Source: Dama dama (Eukaryota; Chordata; Mammalia; Artiodactyla; Cervidae). From it: 64,000 nucleotides of DNA. Both the position numbers and the translations under genes were made by a program. This document shows positions 26,101 to 38,100 of the stretch, in pieces. Below the pieces are notes generated by a model. The model worked only from the letters and a program-made list of their open reading frames with translations. It was not told the DNA's origin and made no database searches. The DNA is taken from NCBI RefSeq assembly GCF_033118175.1, contig NC_083685.1, positions 119,110,501 through 119,174,500 of the forward strand. Reading direction: 5' to 3'. Numbering within the stretch: position 1 is the first letter of the stretch; every line of letters begins with the position of its first letter.

Positions 26101-29100
26101 TTGAACTCAAGGAAGTGAAGGAGCTGCAATTGTTATCCCCATCAGGACTGAGGTCCCCCAGCCCCGGACTGGCCAGCAGGGCAGCTGTGGCCCCGCCGGC
26201 TGGCCCTGATCTGAGCCCTTCTCCAGACAAGGGTGGGAGGCCTGGGTTCTCACGGGACAGGAGGACCCTGTGGGACACTGTGGACCCTCGGAGCAGCGTG
26301 CCTGTCAACAGGGAGGGGGCAGTGGGGTCTAGGGTCCAGCTGGAGGCCATGAGTGAGAGTGATGACGGGGCTTGGGTCTACTCCTCAGGCACCTTCTTGT
26401 CCTGGAGCCGGCTCTTATGGTCACGTTTGCCGAGCTCTGGCCGTGAGCTGGGGGCTGCAGTTGGTCGTGTTTTTTTCCAGCTGAGGCCTCACTGGTCAGG
26501 CTGGGCTTGAGCGCAGGGGCCCCGGGCCAACCCCCATCTCCCATTGCCTGAACCAAGGCTCTGTTCTGAGTGGACACGTTTCTTCATCCTGCAGGGTGTC
26601 CCTGAGGACCTGCTGTTCTTCTACGAGCACCTGAGGAAGGGCGGCGGGGTCGTCCGTGTGGACCAGAGCCTCCTCCTCTACCGCTACCACCCCAGCGCGG
26701 CCACACACTCCGTCCTCGAGTACGCAGGTCCTGGGGTCCAGACCGGATGGGGTGGGGGGAACCCAGTCAGGTCTCTGCCCCAGGGTGGGGGCGTGGCTGA
26801 CACCAGGGCACACGGCCCACGGCCTCCCAGGAGGGAGGTCGTCCTCAGTCTGTGGACCAGCGTGTTCCTCAGGATCAGGGCTAAGTGTCTGTCGTCACTT
26901 TTATTATTTATTTCCGTTGCTCTGGGTCTTTGCTGCTGCACAGGCTATCTGTAGTTGCGGCGAGCAGGGCCTGCTCTCTAGTTGGCTTCTCTCGTTGCGG
27001 CGCGCAGGCTCTAGGTGCTTAGACTTCAGTAGTTGCGGCTCGAGGTCTCTAGAGCATGAGCTCAGTAGTTGTGACATGGGGCTTAGTTGCTCTGTGGCAC
27101 GTGGGATCTCAGTTCCTGGACTGGGGATTGAACCCGTGTCCCCTGCATTGGCAGGCAGATTCTTAACCGCTGGACCATGGCTCAGTGGGTAAAGAATCTG
27201 CCTGCAATGCAGGAGACACAGGAGATGTGGGTTTGATTCCCTGGGTATCAAAATCTTCTGATACCCATGGACAGAGGAGCCTGGCGGGCTACAGTCCAAA
27301 GGGTCGGACACAACAGTGCACCTAAGCACACACAGAATTCACATGTCGATGTTGTCTGGGGGTCTTGTTCTCACTTGATTTGAGCTGAAAGGACTCAGAA
27401 TGAGCCCAGCCACCGCTGATGTGATTACAGGTGGGCTGGGGGTGTCCTCTTCCTTCTCTGCCCACCAAGGGGAGGGTGGCTGGGGCAGAGGTTGGGTCGT
27501 CCCCTACATGGGGCATCGCAAAGGCTGGTCCCCTCCTTCTTAGGGCCCATGGTCTCCCAGGTTCCAAAGCTGGAGGTTGACTGCCAGGGGCAGGGCAGGG
27601 GAGGTGCCCAAAGTCCATGCCGGGTGAAGACAAGGGAGCTGTGTGTGTTTCCTTTCTTTATTTTGAACTCTGTGCATGTGCACCTGTATGTTTGTGCACA
27701 TGTGTGTGGGTATTTTATTTCAAACAACCACAAGTGTGTAGACCCTCAGTGCTACCATGATGCTGCTCACTTGAGGATGGAGAGGACTGGAGCCCTGAAA
27801 CAGATCTGTGATCAGGCCATCTTCTGAGTGGAAAGAGCATGATGCAAAGACATGCATTTGAGTTTTTGGACACAGAAGAGACTCTGTTCTTCCCCAGAGG
27901 GTGTGAGACTCATTGGAAGGTGTGGCCTCTCAGCTGCTGTCCAGAGAGGTCTCCTGTCCACTGTCACAGCAGGTGTGATGCTGATTGGAGCATGTGTCGT
28001 GGGGAGATCGCAGATTGCAGTATCCGTATTCATTTGGGAGATCTTTGAACTTTCTGCACATGCACTATTCCTTACTGAAGCTTAGCTTCTTTGTTTTCCA
28101 GCTTTTAAGCAAAAGAGCTTGATTTCTCTTGTCTTTTGATAAATCTGAATTTTGATACAGTAGCTTTAGTGAAGCATCATAGGGAGTTTGTTGTCATGAA
28201 CTTGACTCAATGTAAGTGCAATTTGCATACATGAGGTAAAGGTCTGGGGGACATAAGAATCCTAAATGTGTATATCCTTAATCACAGAGTTTCAAAACAT
28301 TCAAGGCAAAAACTGGTAGAAATAAAGGGAGAAGTAGACAAATCCATAGTTACAGTTGGAAAGTATAAATAATAATTAAAATTAGATTAGTAATTTTAAA
28401 ACTTTTCATGAAAGCCAAGCCAGATGGCTTTACTGATATATTCTATCAAAAGTGTAAGGAAGACTAATACTGATTCCTTCAGGAAATAAAGAAGAGAAAG
28501 ATCTATTGGATGTCAGGAGGGAGGAGCTTCACACTTACTCCCTAAGACCAGTATGACTCTGAAGTTTAAAATGCTACAAGAATATTATAGGAAAATAAAA
28601 TTACAGACCAATATCCCTTATGAGAATAGGTGTGAAAAATCATTCACAAAATATTGCCAAGTCAAATTCAGAAATATATATGAAAGGATAATACATCATG
28701 AATATAAGTCTGGTTTAACTCTCCAAAATCAATTAGCATGATTTACTACAGTAACAGAATAAAGGATAAAAAATCACACAGCCCAATAGATGCAGAAAAA
28801 GCATTTAACAAAATTTAATATCCATTTATGGTTTTTAAAACAATCTCCGCAAACTAGAAGTAGAAGGAAACTTTCTCAGTCTGATAGTATCTACACAAAC
28901 CTATAACTAACCTCATATTTAATAATTAAAGACTGAAAGTATTCCCTTCAAAGATCAGGAGAAAGCGATCTCCTGATTGTTCCTCTCACTACTTCTGTTC
29001 AACATAGTAAGGGAAGTCAGTGCAATAAGATCAGGAGAAGAGAAGATACAAGCATTAGAAAGTAGAAGGAAAACTAGCATCATTTGTATCAATAGATGGC

Positions 29101-32100
29101 ATGGTTGTATTTCATAGGAAATCAAAACCAATAATATAGTGAGTTTTCCAGGATACACGTTTATAGACTTGAAATAAAACAATTGAAAAAAAAATGCAGT
29201 TTAAAAAATGTACAATGGCATCAATAATAAAATATTTTTAAGTAAGTGTAACAAAGTATATCTCTAACTGCTAAAATCCATTCCAGAAAATGCTAAGGGA
29301 AATTAAAACCTATAAAATAGATCGATGGAGAGCAATACCACATTCATGGATTGGAAGATTCATTATTTATATTTTTTAATTAATTTTTTTTTGGCCGTGC
29401 TGGGTCTTGGTTGCTGCCTACAGGCTTTATCTAGTTGTGGCAGGTGGGGGCTGCTCTCTGGTTGCCGTGCACAGGTTTCTTATTGCAGTCGCTTCTCGTT
29501 GCAGAGCATGGGCTCTGGGACACACAGGATTCAGTAGTTGAGGGCATGGACTCAGTAGTTGCCGTCTGCACCATCTAGAGCTCAGCCCAGTAGTTGTGGT
29601 GCACAGGCTTAGTTGCCCCACGGCCTATGGAATCTTCCCAGACCAGGGATCGAACCTGTGTCCCTGCGTCAGATTCTTAACCACTGAACCACCAGGGAAA
29701 TCCCAGGACTCAGTATTGTTAACATCAGTTCAGCCCAAATTGATCTGTAGATTCAGTGCAATCCCTGTAAAAGTCCCAGCTGGCTTCTTTGCAGAAACTG
29801 ATAATCTGATTTTAAAATTCACAAAAAAATCAGAGGACCCAGAGTGGCCTAAATAATCTTGAAAAGAACAAAATTTGAGGATCCATTGTGCCTGATTTTA
29901 AGACTTACTCTGAAGCTACACCAATCAGGAAAATGTATTTGTTGCATAAATGCAGAAATACATATCAGTGAAGCAAAGCAGACAGTCCAGAAATAGACTC
30001 ACAACTGATTTTCAACCAAGTCTCCAAAGGCATTCAATGGGAAAAAAAATATTTTGAACAAATGGATATGCATATGGAAAAAAAACTCACCCCCTTATTG
30101 AAGAATTAATTCTAGACGGCTTAAATGTAAAAGTAGAAGCAGTTAAATGATAAAGCTTCTAGAAGAAAACATCAGGGAATAGCTTCACAACTTTGGGATA
30201 GGCAAACATTTATTAGAGAGGACACCAGACTCTGTAGCCATTTAAAACTTGACAAATCAAACTTCAAAATTAAAAACTTTTTGCTCCTAAAAAGACACCA
30301 TTAGGAAAATGAGTAGACAAACCACAGACTGGAAGAAAATATTCACAATTTATGTATGTCACAGAGGATAAGTATAGAGAATATATTAAGAAGCTCTACC
30401 ACCCAAAAATAAAATCTAATAAAAATAAGCAAAATTCTTGAATGGACATAACACTTCACAAATAATATATAAATGGTCAATTAGTCCATGAAAAAGGTTT
30501 CATCATTATCATCAGAGAAATGCAAAGTAACCTCTGCACACCCACTGAAAGGGATAAAAGTAATGTCTGCAGTTCTAAATCACAGGGAGGATGTGGACCC
30601 ACCAGACACACATTCATTGTTCTTGGGAGTGTAAACATGGTGCGTCCTCTCTCGAAAGTTGTTGGACCTTATTTTATTAATTAAACTGATACCTGCCCCA
30701 GGACCCAGCAATTCCGTGTCTAGGTGTTTATCCACGAGATATGAATGCGTTGCTCAACATTTCTCTATTAGCAGCCAAGAGCAGGTGCAACCCAGATGCC
30801 CGTCAGCAGGTGATTGATAAACACGGCTGTAATGGAGCATGCTCAGCATGAGAACAAACAGCTGATACCTGCAAGAACAGAGCTAAGGTCTCTCTCTATA
30901 TATATACGTATATAAATATATGATTAGTAAGAGAAACCGGATACAAAAGCACACATACTGTGGCTTCCACTAGTTTCACAGGCAGAACTAGTCCACAGTG
31001 ACAGAAACGAGACTGCTTTTCTCAGGGGAAGAAGGTACCAGAAACTTTCTGGGGTGATGGAAGTGCCCCACCTCTTGATAGGGGTGGGGGTTACCTGGAT
31101 ACATGTGTTTGTCATAACCACCTGACTTGTATGTACACCTAAGCTCCTTGCTCTTATTCTATGTGAATTTCATTAAAAATTATCAAACTGTCCGGCAAGT
31201 ATATCTTCAGGGAAGTAACTACTTCCCCACCATCCATAAAATGGAGTTGGAAGCTCTGGGTGAATAAAATGCAAAGACAGTTTTTCTGGACACAAGTCTT
31301 CTGCAGAGCTGAGAAGTGCTTGGACACCTAAGATGCTCTGCAGGGCTAAGAAATGCCTGGACCTCTAGGATCTCTTCCATTGTCTCCTGAGGTTTCACGT
31401 ACGTGTGTCCTCACATTGAGCTCCTGTGAAGCAAGGTGATGTGAAGGTGGGTCTATGACAACCCTGGTGGTGACCTCCTGCTCCTCACCCATGGTGTGGC
31501 GGGTGCTCATGTATCTGGGGGGGCCAGGTATCCAGCCAGAGGGCTGGTGCCACACACACCCTCATCCTGTTTTCATGCGATAAGTCTTTTATGCTGGGAC
31601 TCTTCTCTTTTTGCAGTGTGAGGCTTTGCCACCCACAGTGTAAAAGGTGATCTCATGTTAGTTTCTGTGTTGGATTAAAGTCTTTGAGCAGCAAAACCTC
31701 ACAGAGTAGCGAGCGCTAATTACACCTTCGGGCTTGTCGATAATTGAATTCCTTCAAAGTCTTTCCCCAAAAGCCCTGTGAGAGGCTCCCTGAATCTTGT
31801 CCTTTACATTTTAAATTGAGAAAGATCAACATTTATATCATTTAACAGTTTCACTATGAAATACTTCCAACAGCCAGAAGGCCTGGAGGAATCGTCTTTA
31901 AGATGAAGTTACCCATTTCCCCAAATCTCCTGCATCTCCCAGGTTCCATTTCCTGGTGTCCCAAGTGGGAAGTCTATTTGCCATAGGATCCATTTCTTTA
32001 TACTCTGACCAAGTGTGATGTCCTCTGAACAGTATACTTTCCCTCTTTAAAAACATGATGTTGATGGTACAGTCTGCCCATTCTTTCTGAAAGTGGCAAG

Positions 32101-35100
32101 TGGCAGTTGCTGGACACCAGGGCAGCCGAGTCTCCCTTGGGCTCCCCCAGTTCTGTGCCTGGTGTCCCCCACACTTCCTGAGCACGTGGACATGAGCTGG
32201 GCATGTCCGAGGGTCCAGGTGGGGCAAGGAGTGTGACCTTGTCGTCTGGGCTTCTGGGTTCAGTCGCTCAGCCAACAGCTGGAGCGCTGCAGCTCCCCTG
32301 CCCCCGCCCACCCGGGCCCCAGACCAGGGGGACTTGTGGGGCAGGCTCCGGTCAGGGGAGGGAGGCCTGGGGCATCAGAGGCCCTGCCCTCCTGGTTCTC
32401 GCCCCTCACCCACCCCTCACCCCCGCAGGACCACCATCTGGGCCCACCGCGTCCGCTTCCTGGAAGAGCGGGCCCTGCCCCACTGGGCAACCTTCACCAT
32501 CTGGAACGCGGGCCGGCAGGGCCGCCGGCTGTACCGCAGCCTGACAGCGGGCTCCCGGCACAAGGTGGGGGCCGGCCCCTGCACCGCCCCAGCCCCAGAC
32601 CACCCCCACCCCGCCCCGCCCCCATCCCTCATCCCCACCCCGCCCCCATCCCTGCCCGGCCAGCCGCACTGTCCCCGCTGCCCCTGAGGCTGTGTCCTAT
32701 GTCCTTCCCAGGTGGCTGCCTTCTGCGACGTGGACGAGAACAAGATCAGAAAAGGCTTCTACTGCTACGAGGACTCTCAGGTGCGGGCCCCCACCCGGGA
32801 GCCGCTGGCACACCTGGCCCACCTCTGGGTGCTATCCCAGGCCTTTTGAGTAGACACTACCCAGAACCTTCCTCCTGGGGAAAGGCCATCTGAGCCCAGA
32901 TAGCTGCCAGGCTTGGCAGAGGCAGCCCCCAGGCTCCCGGAGTCTCTAGGACCCCAGAGGGCCCCTGTGCCTGCCCCCCCGCTGCCCCCAGCCCCACTGA
33001 AGATGCTGTTCACAGGCCTGGGTCTGTCCACTGCCTGCCTCGGGAGTCCTGGGGTAGCTGTTGATGGCCGGGCCGGGGTGTTGGAGAGCAGGTCCAGTCC
33101 TGTGTCTGGCTGTGGCCCTGGTGCCCATCTGAGGGCATCAAACTGTGAGCAGGGCGGACGTGGGGGAGCAGGGAGCAACATGGGGCAGCCCACGACCCTT
33201 CCCTCCTCTCAGGAAAGGCCCAAGCCCCGGATCCCAGTCCTGCACTTCCGAGCCGCACGGCCACCCTTTGTCATCTGCGTGAAGCTGGTAAGTATCAGCT
33301 CTCTTCCCACATGTGGCTAGGATAGCCCCAGGGTCAGGCAGTACGTCGTGTCCACCAGGAGGGCATGGGCTAGGATGGCAGGTGGCGACCACCGCTCTGG
33401 GGGTGGGGGGTAGGAGAGTGGCCTGCATGGGGACGGGAACAACAGGGCCACCTCCAGCCAGGCCTGGGGTGTCAGGGAGGCGGTGGTGCCCCATAAAGCA
33501 GGCTGCATTTCCCATAACAGCTGCAGGGGACGAGGCCGCCCAGCTGCACCTGTGTGGCCCTGTGCGCCTGTGCCCACTGGGTGACCAGTGTCCTGGCTGT
33601 TTTCTCCATCACACCCTCGCCTTTTCCTTTTATTTGTGGCCGCACGGGACAGGTGCTTGCTTCTTGGCTCCAGACGGGACATTGGGGTCCCGCAGGGAGG
33701 CTATGAGCTGGGTCCTTGAATTACCCTCTCCTTGTGGGGGTCTTGTTCCCAGCATGCAAGTTTCCATCACGAAGCCCACTGGTGGGCTCTGGCGATGGCA
33801 ACCTTCTCTTGGCCTTGGAGCCCTCGGCCAGCTGGCCTGCCCGTCTCTTCTCCTTGGTTTCCGGGAGCCTGGCATCGACAGGTAATGGCCCTTGGTCAAC
33901 TAGTGTTCAGCACGTTTTCTCTGAACAACAAGACAAGTTGTGACTTGTCTTTTCACAGGTTCTTCCCTTACTTTTAACACAGTACATTTATCAGCTTTTC
34001 TCTCATGATGAACACTTCTAGTGTCCTCCCATTTTGGGAATTCCTCCTTGTGGTCAGAAAGATAGTCACAAATCCAAGTGTAAAGTGTCCTTAACCCACC
34101 TGGACTGTGGGGCCAGTCCTGTGGGCTCACTTAGGGCGGGGCTGCCCCAAAGTGTCCCTGGGAGGGGCCGGTGGTGGGTGAGTGAGCAGGGCCCCGTGCT
34201 GTGCCCTGGGGACGGGGGATGGTGACAGATGTGCACACAGATGGCTGCTTCCAGCAGCTTCCAGCCTCTGAGGTTGGAACTTCAGTAACCAGAATGCCAG
34301 GCCAGAGGCCTTCCTGGAGGCAGTGGCTTTTGCAGAAGGGAGGCAGTGTTCATTCAACAGTTAGGCAACAGCAGCAGGAAAGCGAGCAGGACCCGCCTCT
34401 CACTCCCACCTCAAGTGCAGACACTAGCTGAGTCTTGGGCTCAGAGAGCCCGTGGGCCCCGCACACACTTTCACAGCAAAGGTGGCCCGCTCTGCATGTA
34501 CACAGTGGACAAGCCCGTGGAGGGCATCGGAGAAAGGAGAGCCCTTCGCTGGCGACTGGTTTGAAGATCCCAGGCCTCCTCCTGTACCTCCTTCTGCACT
34601 AGCGTCACTCACAGCTTCTGAGTGCAGTCTCCTGTGTAGTCCAGGGGTCCCCCAGACCAGCCAGGCAGCCCATGTGGACGGGGGATGGGGCTTCCTTGAG
34701 GCTGCGCTCCTTCAGGGCTCAAGCTGATGCGGTATGGGGGGCGTCGCAGCGTGTTGGTCAGGTGGGGGGTCGCGTGCGGGGCCGGAGCACAGGCTGGGCA
34801 TCCCTCTTCTTCCCGTCACTCAAGGCACCGCTGTGGGAGAGCGGGCGTGAGGACAGGCTGAGCCCAGGAGCCTGGCGCAGGGAGTGGCCTCAGAGCCTCA
34901 GAGCGCCAGCCGGTCCCGCGTGGCCAGGCGCAGCCCTGGCTGGGCTCCAGCCCCACAGAAGCCGCGAGGCCGTAGAGGTGTGCTTCCCACTGCTCAGTCG
35001 GTGACTTTGCACCACGGCTGAGCTGAACACGTGGACCAGAACAGAACTGCAGGGGCACAACAGGCTTTGTCAGTCTGAACAAGGCCATGTGAACTGATTT

Positions 35101-38100
35101 CCACGTGGACGTGTTTTCACTTCTCTCAGACACAGACCTGCAGCGGAATCGCTGGTCTTAGGGCATCTCACGCTCCACCCATCACCCAGAGGTCCCAGTT
35201 CCTCACGTCCTCACCCACCTCGTGATGTGTGTCTGTTCATCACGGGCATCCTGGTGGGTGACATGGCTCTCGTGGTGGTTTCGATTTGCATCTGACAACT
35301 GAGGACTCAGAGCATCTTTTCGTGGGCTTGTTAGACATTTCTCTGTCTCCTCTGAAGAATTGTCTGTTCAAGTCCTTTGCCCATTTTCTGAGCAAGTTGC
35401 CTTTTAATCAAGTCCTGAGAATTCTCAATATTTCTAGATTCAAGTCCCCAGTCAGATGCTTCGGCAAAAGTTTTTTCCTATCCCGTGAGCTGTCTTTTTC
35501 ACTCTTTTAATGGTGTCCGTTGGTGCACAGAAATGCTTAACTTTGACAAAGTCCATTTTATCAGTTTTTAAAGAATACTATTTATTTCTGGCTGGGTGTG
35601 GTCTTGCTTGTAGCCTGAGGGATCTCTTGCGGTGGTGCCTGGGCTCAGCAGCTGCAGCAGGCAGGCTTCGTCGCCCCACGACCTTAGTTCCCCGACTAGG
35701 CACTGAACTCAGGTCCCCTGCATTGGAAGGCAGTTTCTCAACCACTGGACCGCCCGGGATGTCCCCATTTTATCTATTTTAAATTTGACTGCTCCTGTTT
35801 TGGTGTCATTGCTAAGAAAATAGCACCCAGTCAGGGGTCACGAAAATTTACCCGTGTGCTTTCTTCTAAGAGTTTTATGCTTTCTGTTTCTTCATTTAGG
35901 TCTTGAACCCATTTTGAGTTGATGTTTGCATGTGGGGTCGGTAGGGGCCAGTTTCATGCTTTTGCAGGTGGCTGTGCCGTGACAGGCCCAGGGCCAGGTG
36001 GCCAGATGGCTCTAGTCCCAACCTGTCACCCTGAGGTTTTCTTGTTAGACTGTTTGCCAGGTGGAACCTGCGTTAAGTGTCGCTATATAGCAAACTACAA
36101 ACTTAGCTTCAAACAACACACATTTATCACTACCTCACGTTTCTGCAGGTCAGCAGAGGTCCAGGCACCACAGGTGGGTTTCAGCTTCAGCTGAGAGTGG
36201 TGGAGTCTGCCGGGGACGCTGTCTTCATCGGGAGGCTTGTGTGCGGCAGGTTTGCTTCCAGACTCTCGTGGTCACTGGCAGCAGTCAGAGCTCAAGGATG
36301 TTGGCCAAGGGCCTCAGTGCTTTGCTGGCTGTTTGCCACCCGCCCCCACTCACCCCCATGATGGCAGCTTATTCTGTGAAAGCCAACAAGGGGCTGGGGC
36401 TGTAGCAAGACGCCTGTCACAGTAATGCATGACCTAACCATGGGGGTGACATCCTAGAAGCAGGGGTTCCACGGGATGCGGGCGCTGTGAGGCGGGGTCA
36501 TGGCCATCTGGGGCCCGGCTGACATCCTAGAAGCAGGGGTTCCACGGGATGCGGGCGCTGTGAGGCGGGGTCATGGCTTTCTGGGGTCTGTCTGCCACAA
36601 GGACAGACTCACTGCTCCTGTGGCCCTCGCCCACCTGGTCTTGCATTTCCTGGTTTGGAAGCAGTTTCCTGAGAGGCCGAGATAAGCGATGTTCTAAGTT
36701 GCCAGGGACATTGGATGAATGATGATGGGGTTGCAAGGAGCAGTTGTAACGTGAAAATTTAAACTATACACAGACGATACCTAACTTTTCAAAGAAGATG
36801 GGCTCTCTTAAGGGTCTACTTCTCAGGGACCTAAAATAGTCATGAAGCAGACACCCCCACCCATGCAGACCTTGCCTGGGGAGCAGACGTTGGGCGGGGA
36901 GGGGGTACCTTTCCCATTCCGTCATCTGCTCCGTGCCTTTGGAGGGTCCAGAGGTAGAAATGCAAACACAAATGTGTGACTTTTTTTTTTTTTTTTGGTC
37001 ACACCACACCACATGGTATGCAGGGTCTTCCTCAACCAGGGATCGAACCCTTGCCCCCTGCATGGGAAACGCGGGCTGTTAATCACTGGACTGCCAGGGA
37101 AGTGTGTGTATGTGTTTTTTAAACTAACATCAGCATGTCATACATACTTATTCTATATTTTGCTTTTTCACCTAATGGTATATCTTGGAGTTAATTCCAT
37201 ATAAATCCACTGGCGCCACCTAACTCTGTTGTTACCTTCATCGTGAAGGGAGCTTTCCGACACATTTCGGCCAAAACAGTGAGCCCCCGCTGCTGTCCTC
37301 TGAGCCCCAACTCCCCCAACCTATGATCAAGGCAGATTCTAGCCTTGTTTCTTCATCATTGTTTCCTTAAAAGATTAAAAGCTTAAAAAAACTACCCAAA
37401 CAACGCTATCTCACCCCAAATTTCCAGATATCCCATCAGTGTTGAAATCTGCCTCATAGGTGTGTTTTATCTTTTCACGCTTGTGTGCTGGAATGCAGAC
37501 CTGAGGTAACCTCCGTCTCCCTCGCTTTCTTGCGACCTGTTTGTTGACGAAACCGGCTTGTGGTGTAACATGTTTCTAGGGGCTCAGGTCCAGGGTTCCT
37601 TATGCTGGCAGGAACGCCTCCTTCACCGCTGGCTGGTGGAGCTTCTGAGGGAATCACGTCCCTCGTCCTAAAAATATTTGCATCCCACTCAATTATACGG
37701 CCACTCCAGTACTCTTGCCTGGAAAATCCCATGGACGAAGGAGGCTGGTAGGCTGCAGTCCATGGGGTCACTAAGAGTCGGACACAACTGAGCGCCTTCA
37801 CTTTCACTTTTCACTTTCATGCACTGGAGAAGGAAATGGCAACCCACTCCAGTGCTCTTGCCTGGAGAATCCTGGACGGGGGAGTCTGGTGGGCTGCCGT
37901 CTATGGGATCACACAGAGTCGGACATGACTGAAGTGACTTAGCAGCAGGAGCAGCAATTAAATGGATGTTTCATACATTTATTATCCAGATATTATCTAT
38001 TATTATCTTACAGAAAATGTACAGAATGTAACATCTTGCAGAAAAACCCCAATGACCTTTCTGGCCAACCCAATACTTACTGACGTAGCTTCAGGCCATT

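Larger units (their letters stand above)
20145..26594 (+). other. B3GNTL1: B3GNTL1 intron: overview
   Basis: This 6.45-kb intron holds the BovB, L1 and CHR pieces listed separately. In 20145-21380, 21830-22610, 22955-24110 and 25330-26590 I see no gene or clear repeat. 23810-24110 is a T-rich, low-complexity stretch, probably more antisense LINE. The frame open through 25434-26063 is GC-driven and has no supporting motif. Confidence 0.7.
26720..32428 (+). other. B3GNTL1: B3GNTL1 intron: overview
   Basis: This 5.7-kb intron is half repeat: the CHR, Bov-tA and L1 are listed separately. 27345-28240 and 31200-32400 hold no gene or repeat that I can identify. The last 150 bp become GC-rich before the next exon. 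Confidence 0.75.

Noticed and set aside
26716..26726. Reading B3GNTL1 exon on through GAG TAC GCA to a donor at gtcctg
   Set aside because: That boundary would shift the next exon out of frame. The gtacgc donor at 26720 restores Leu-Glu-Thr-Thr-Ile-Trp as in the human protein.
27172..27245. Possible tRNA gene
   Set aside because: A and B boxes are present, but this is the head of a Bov-tA SINE followed by the SINE body. It is not a standalone tRNA.
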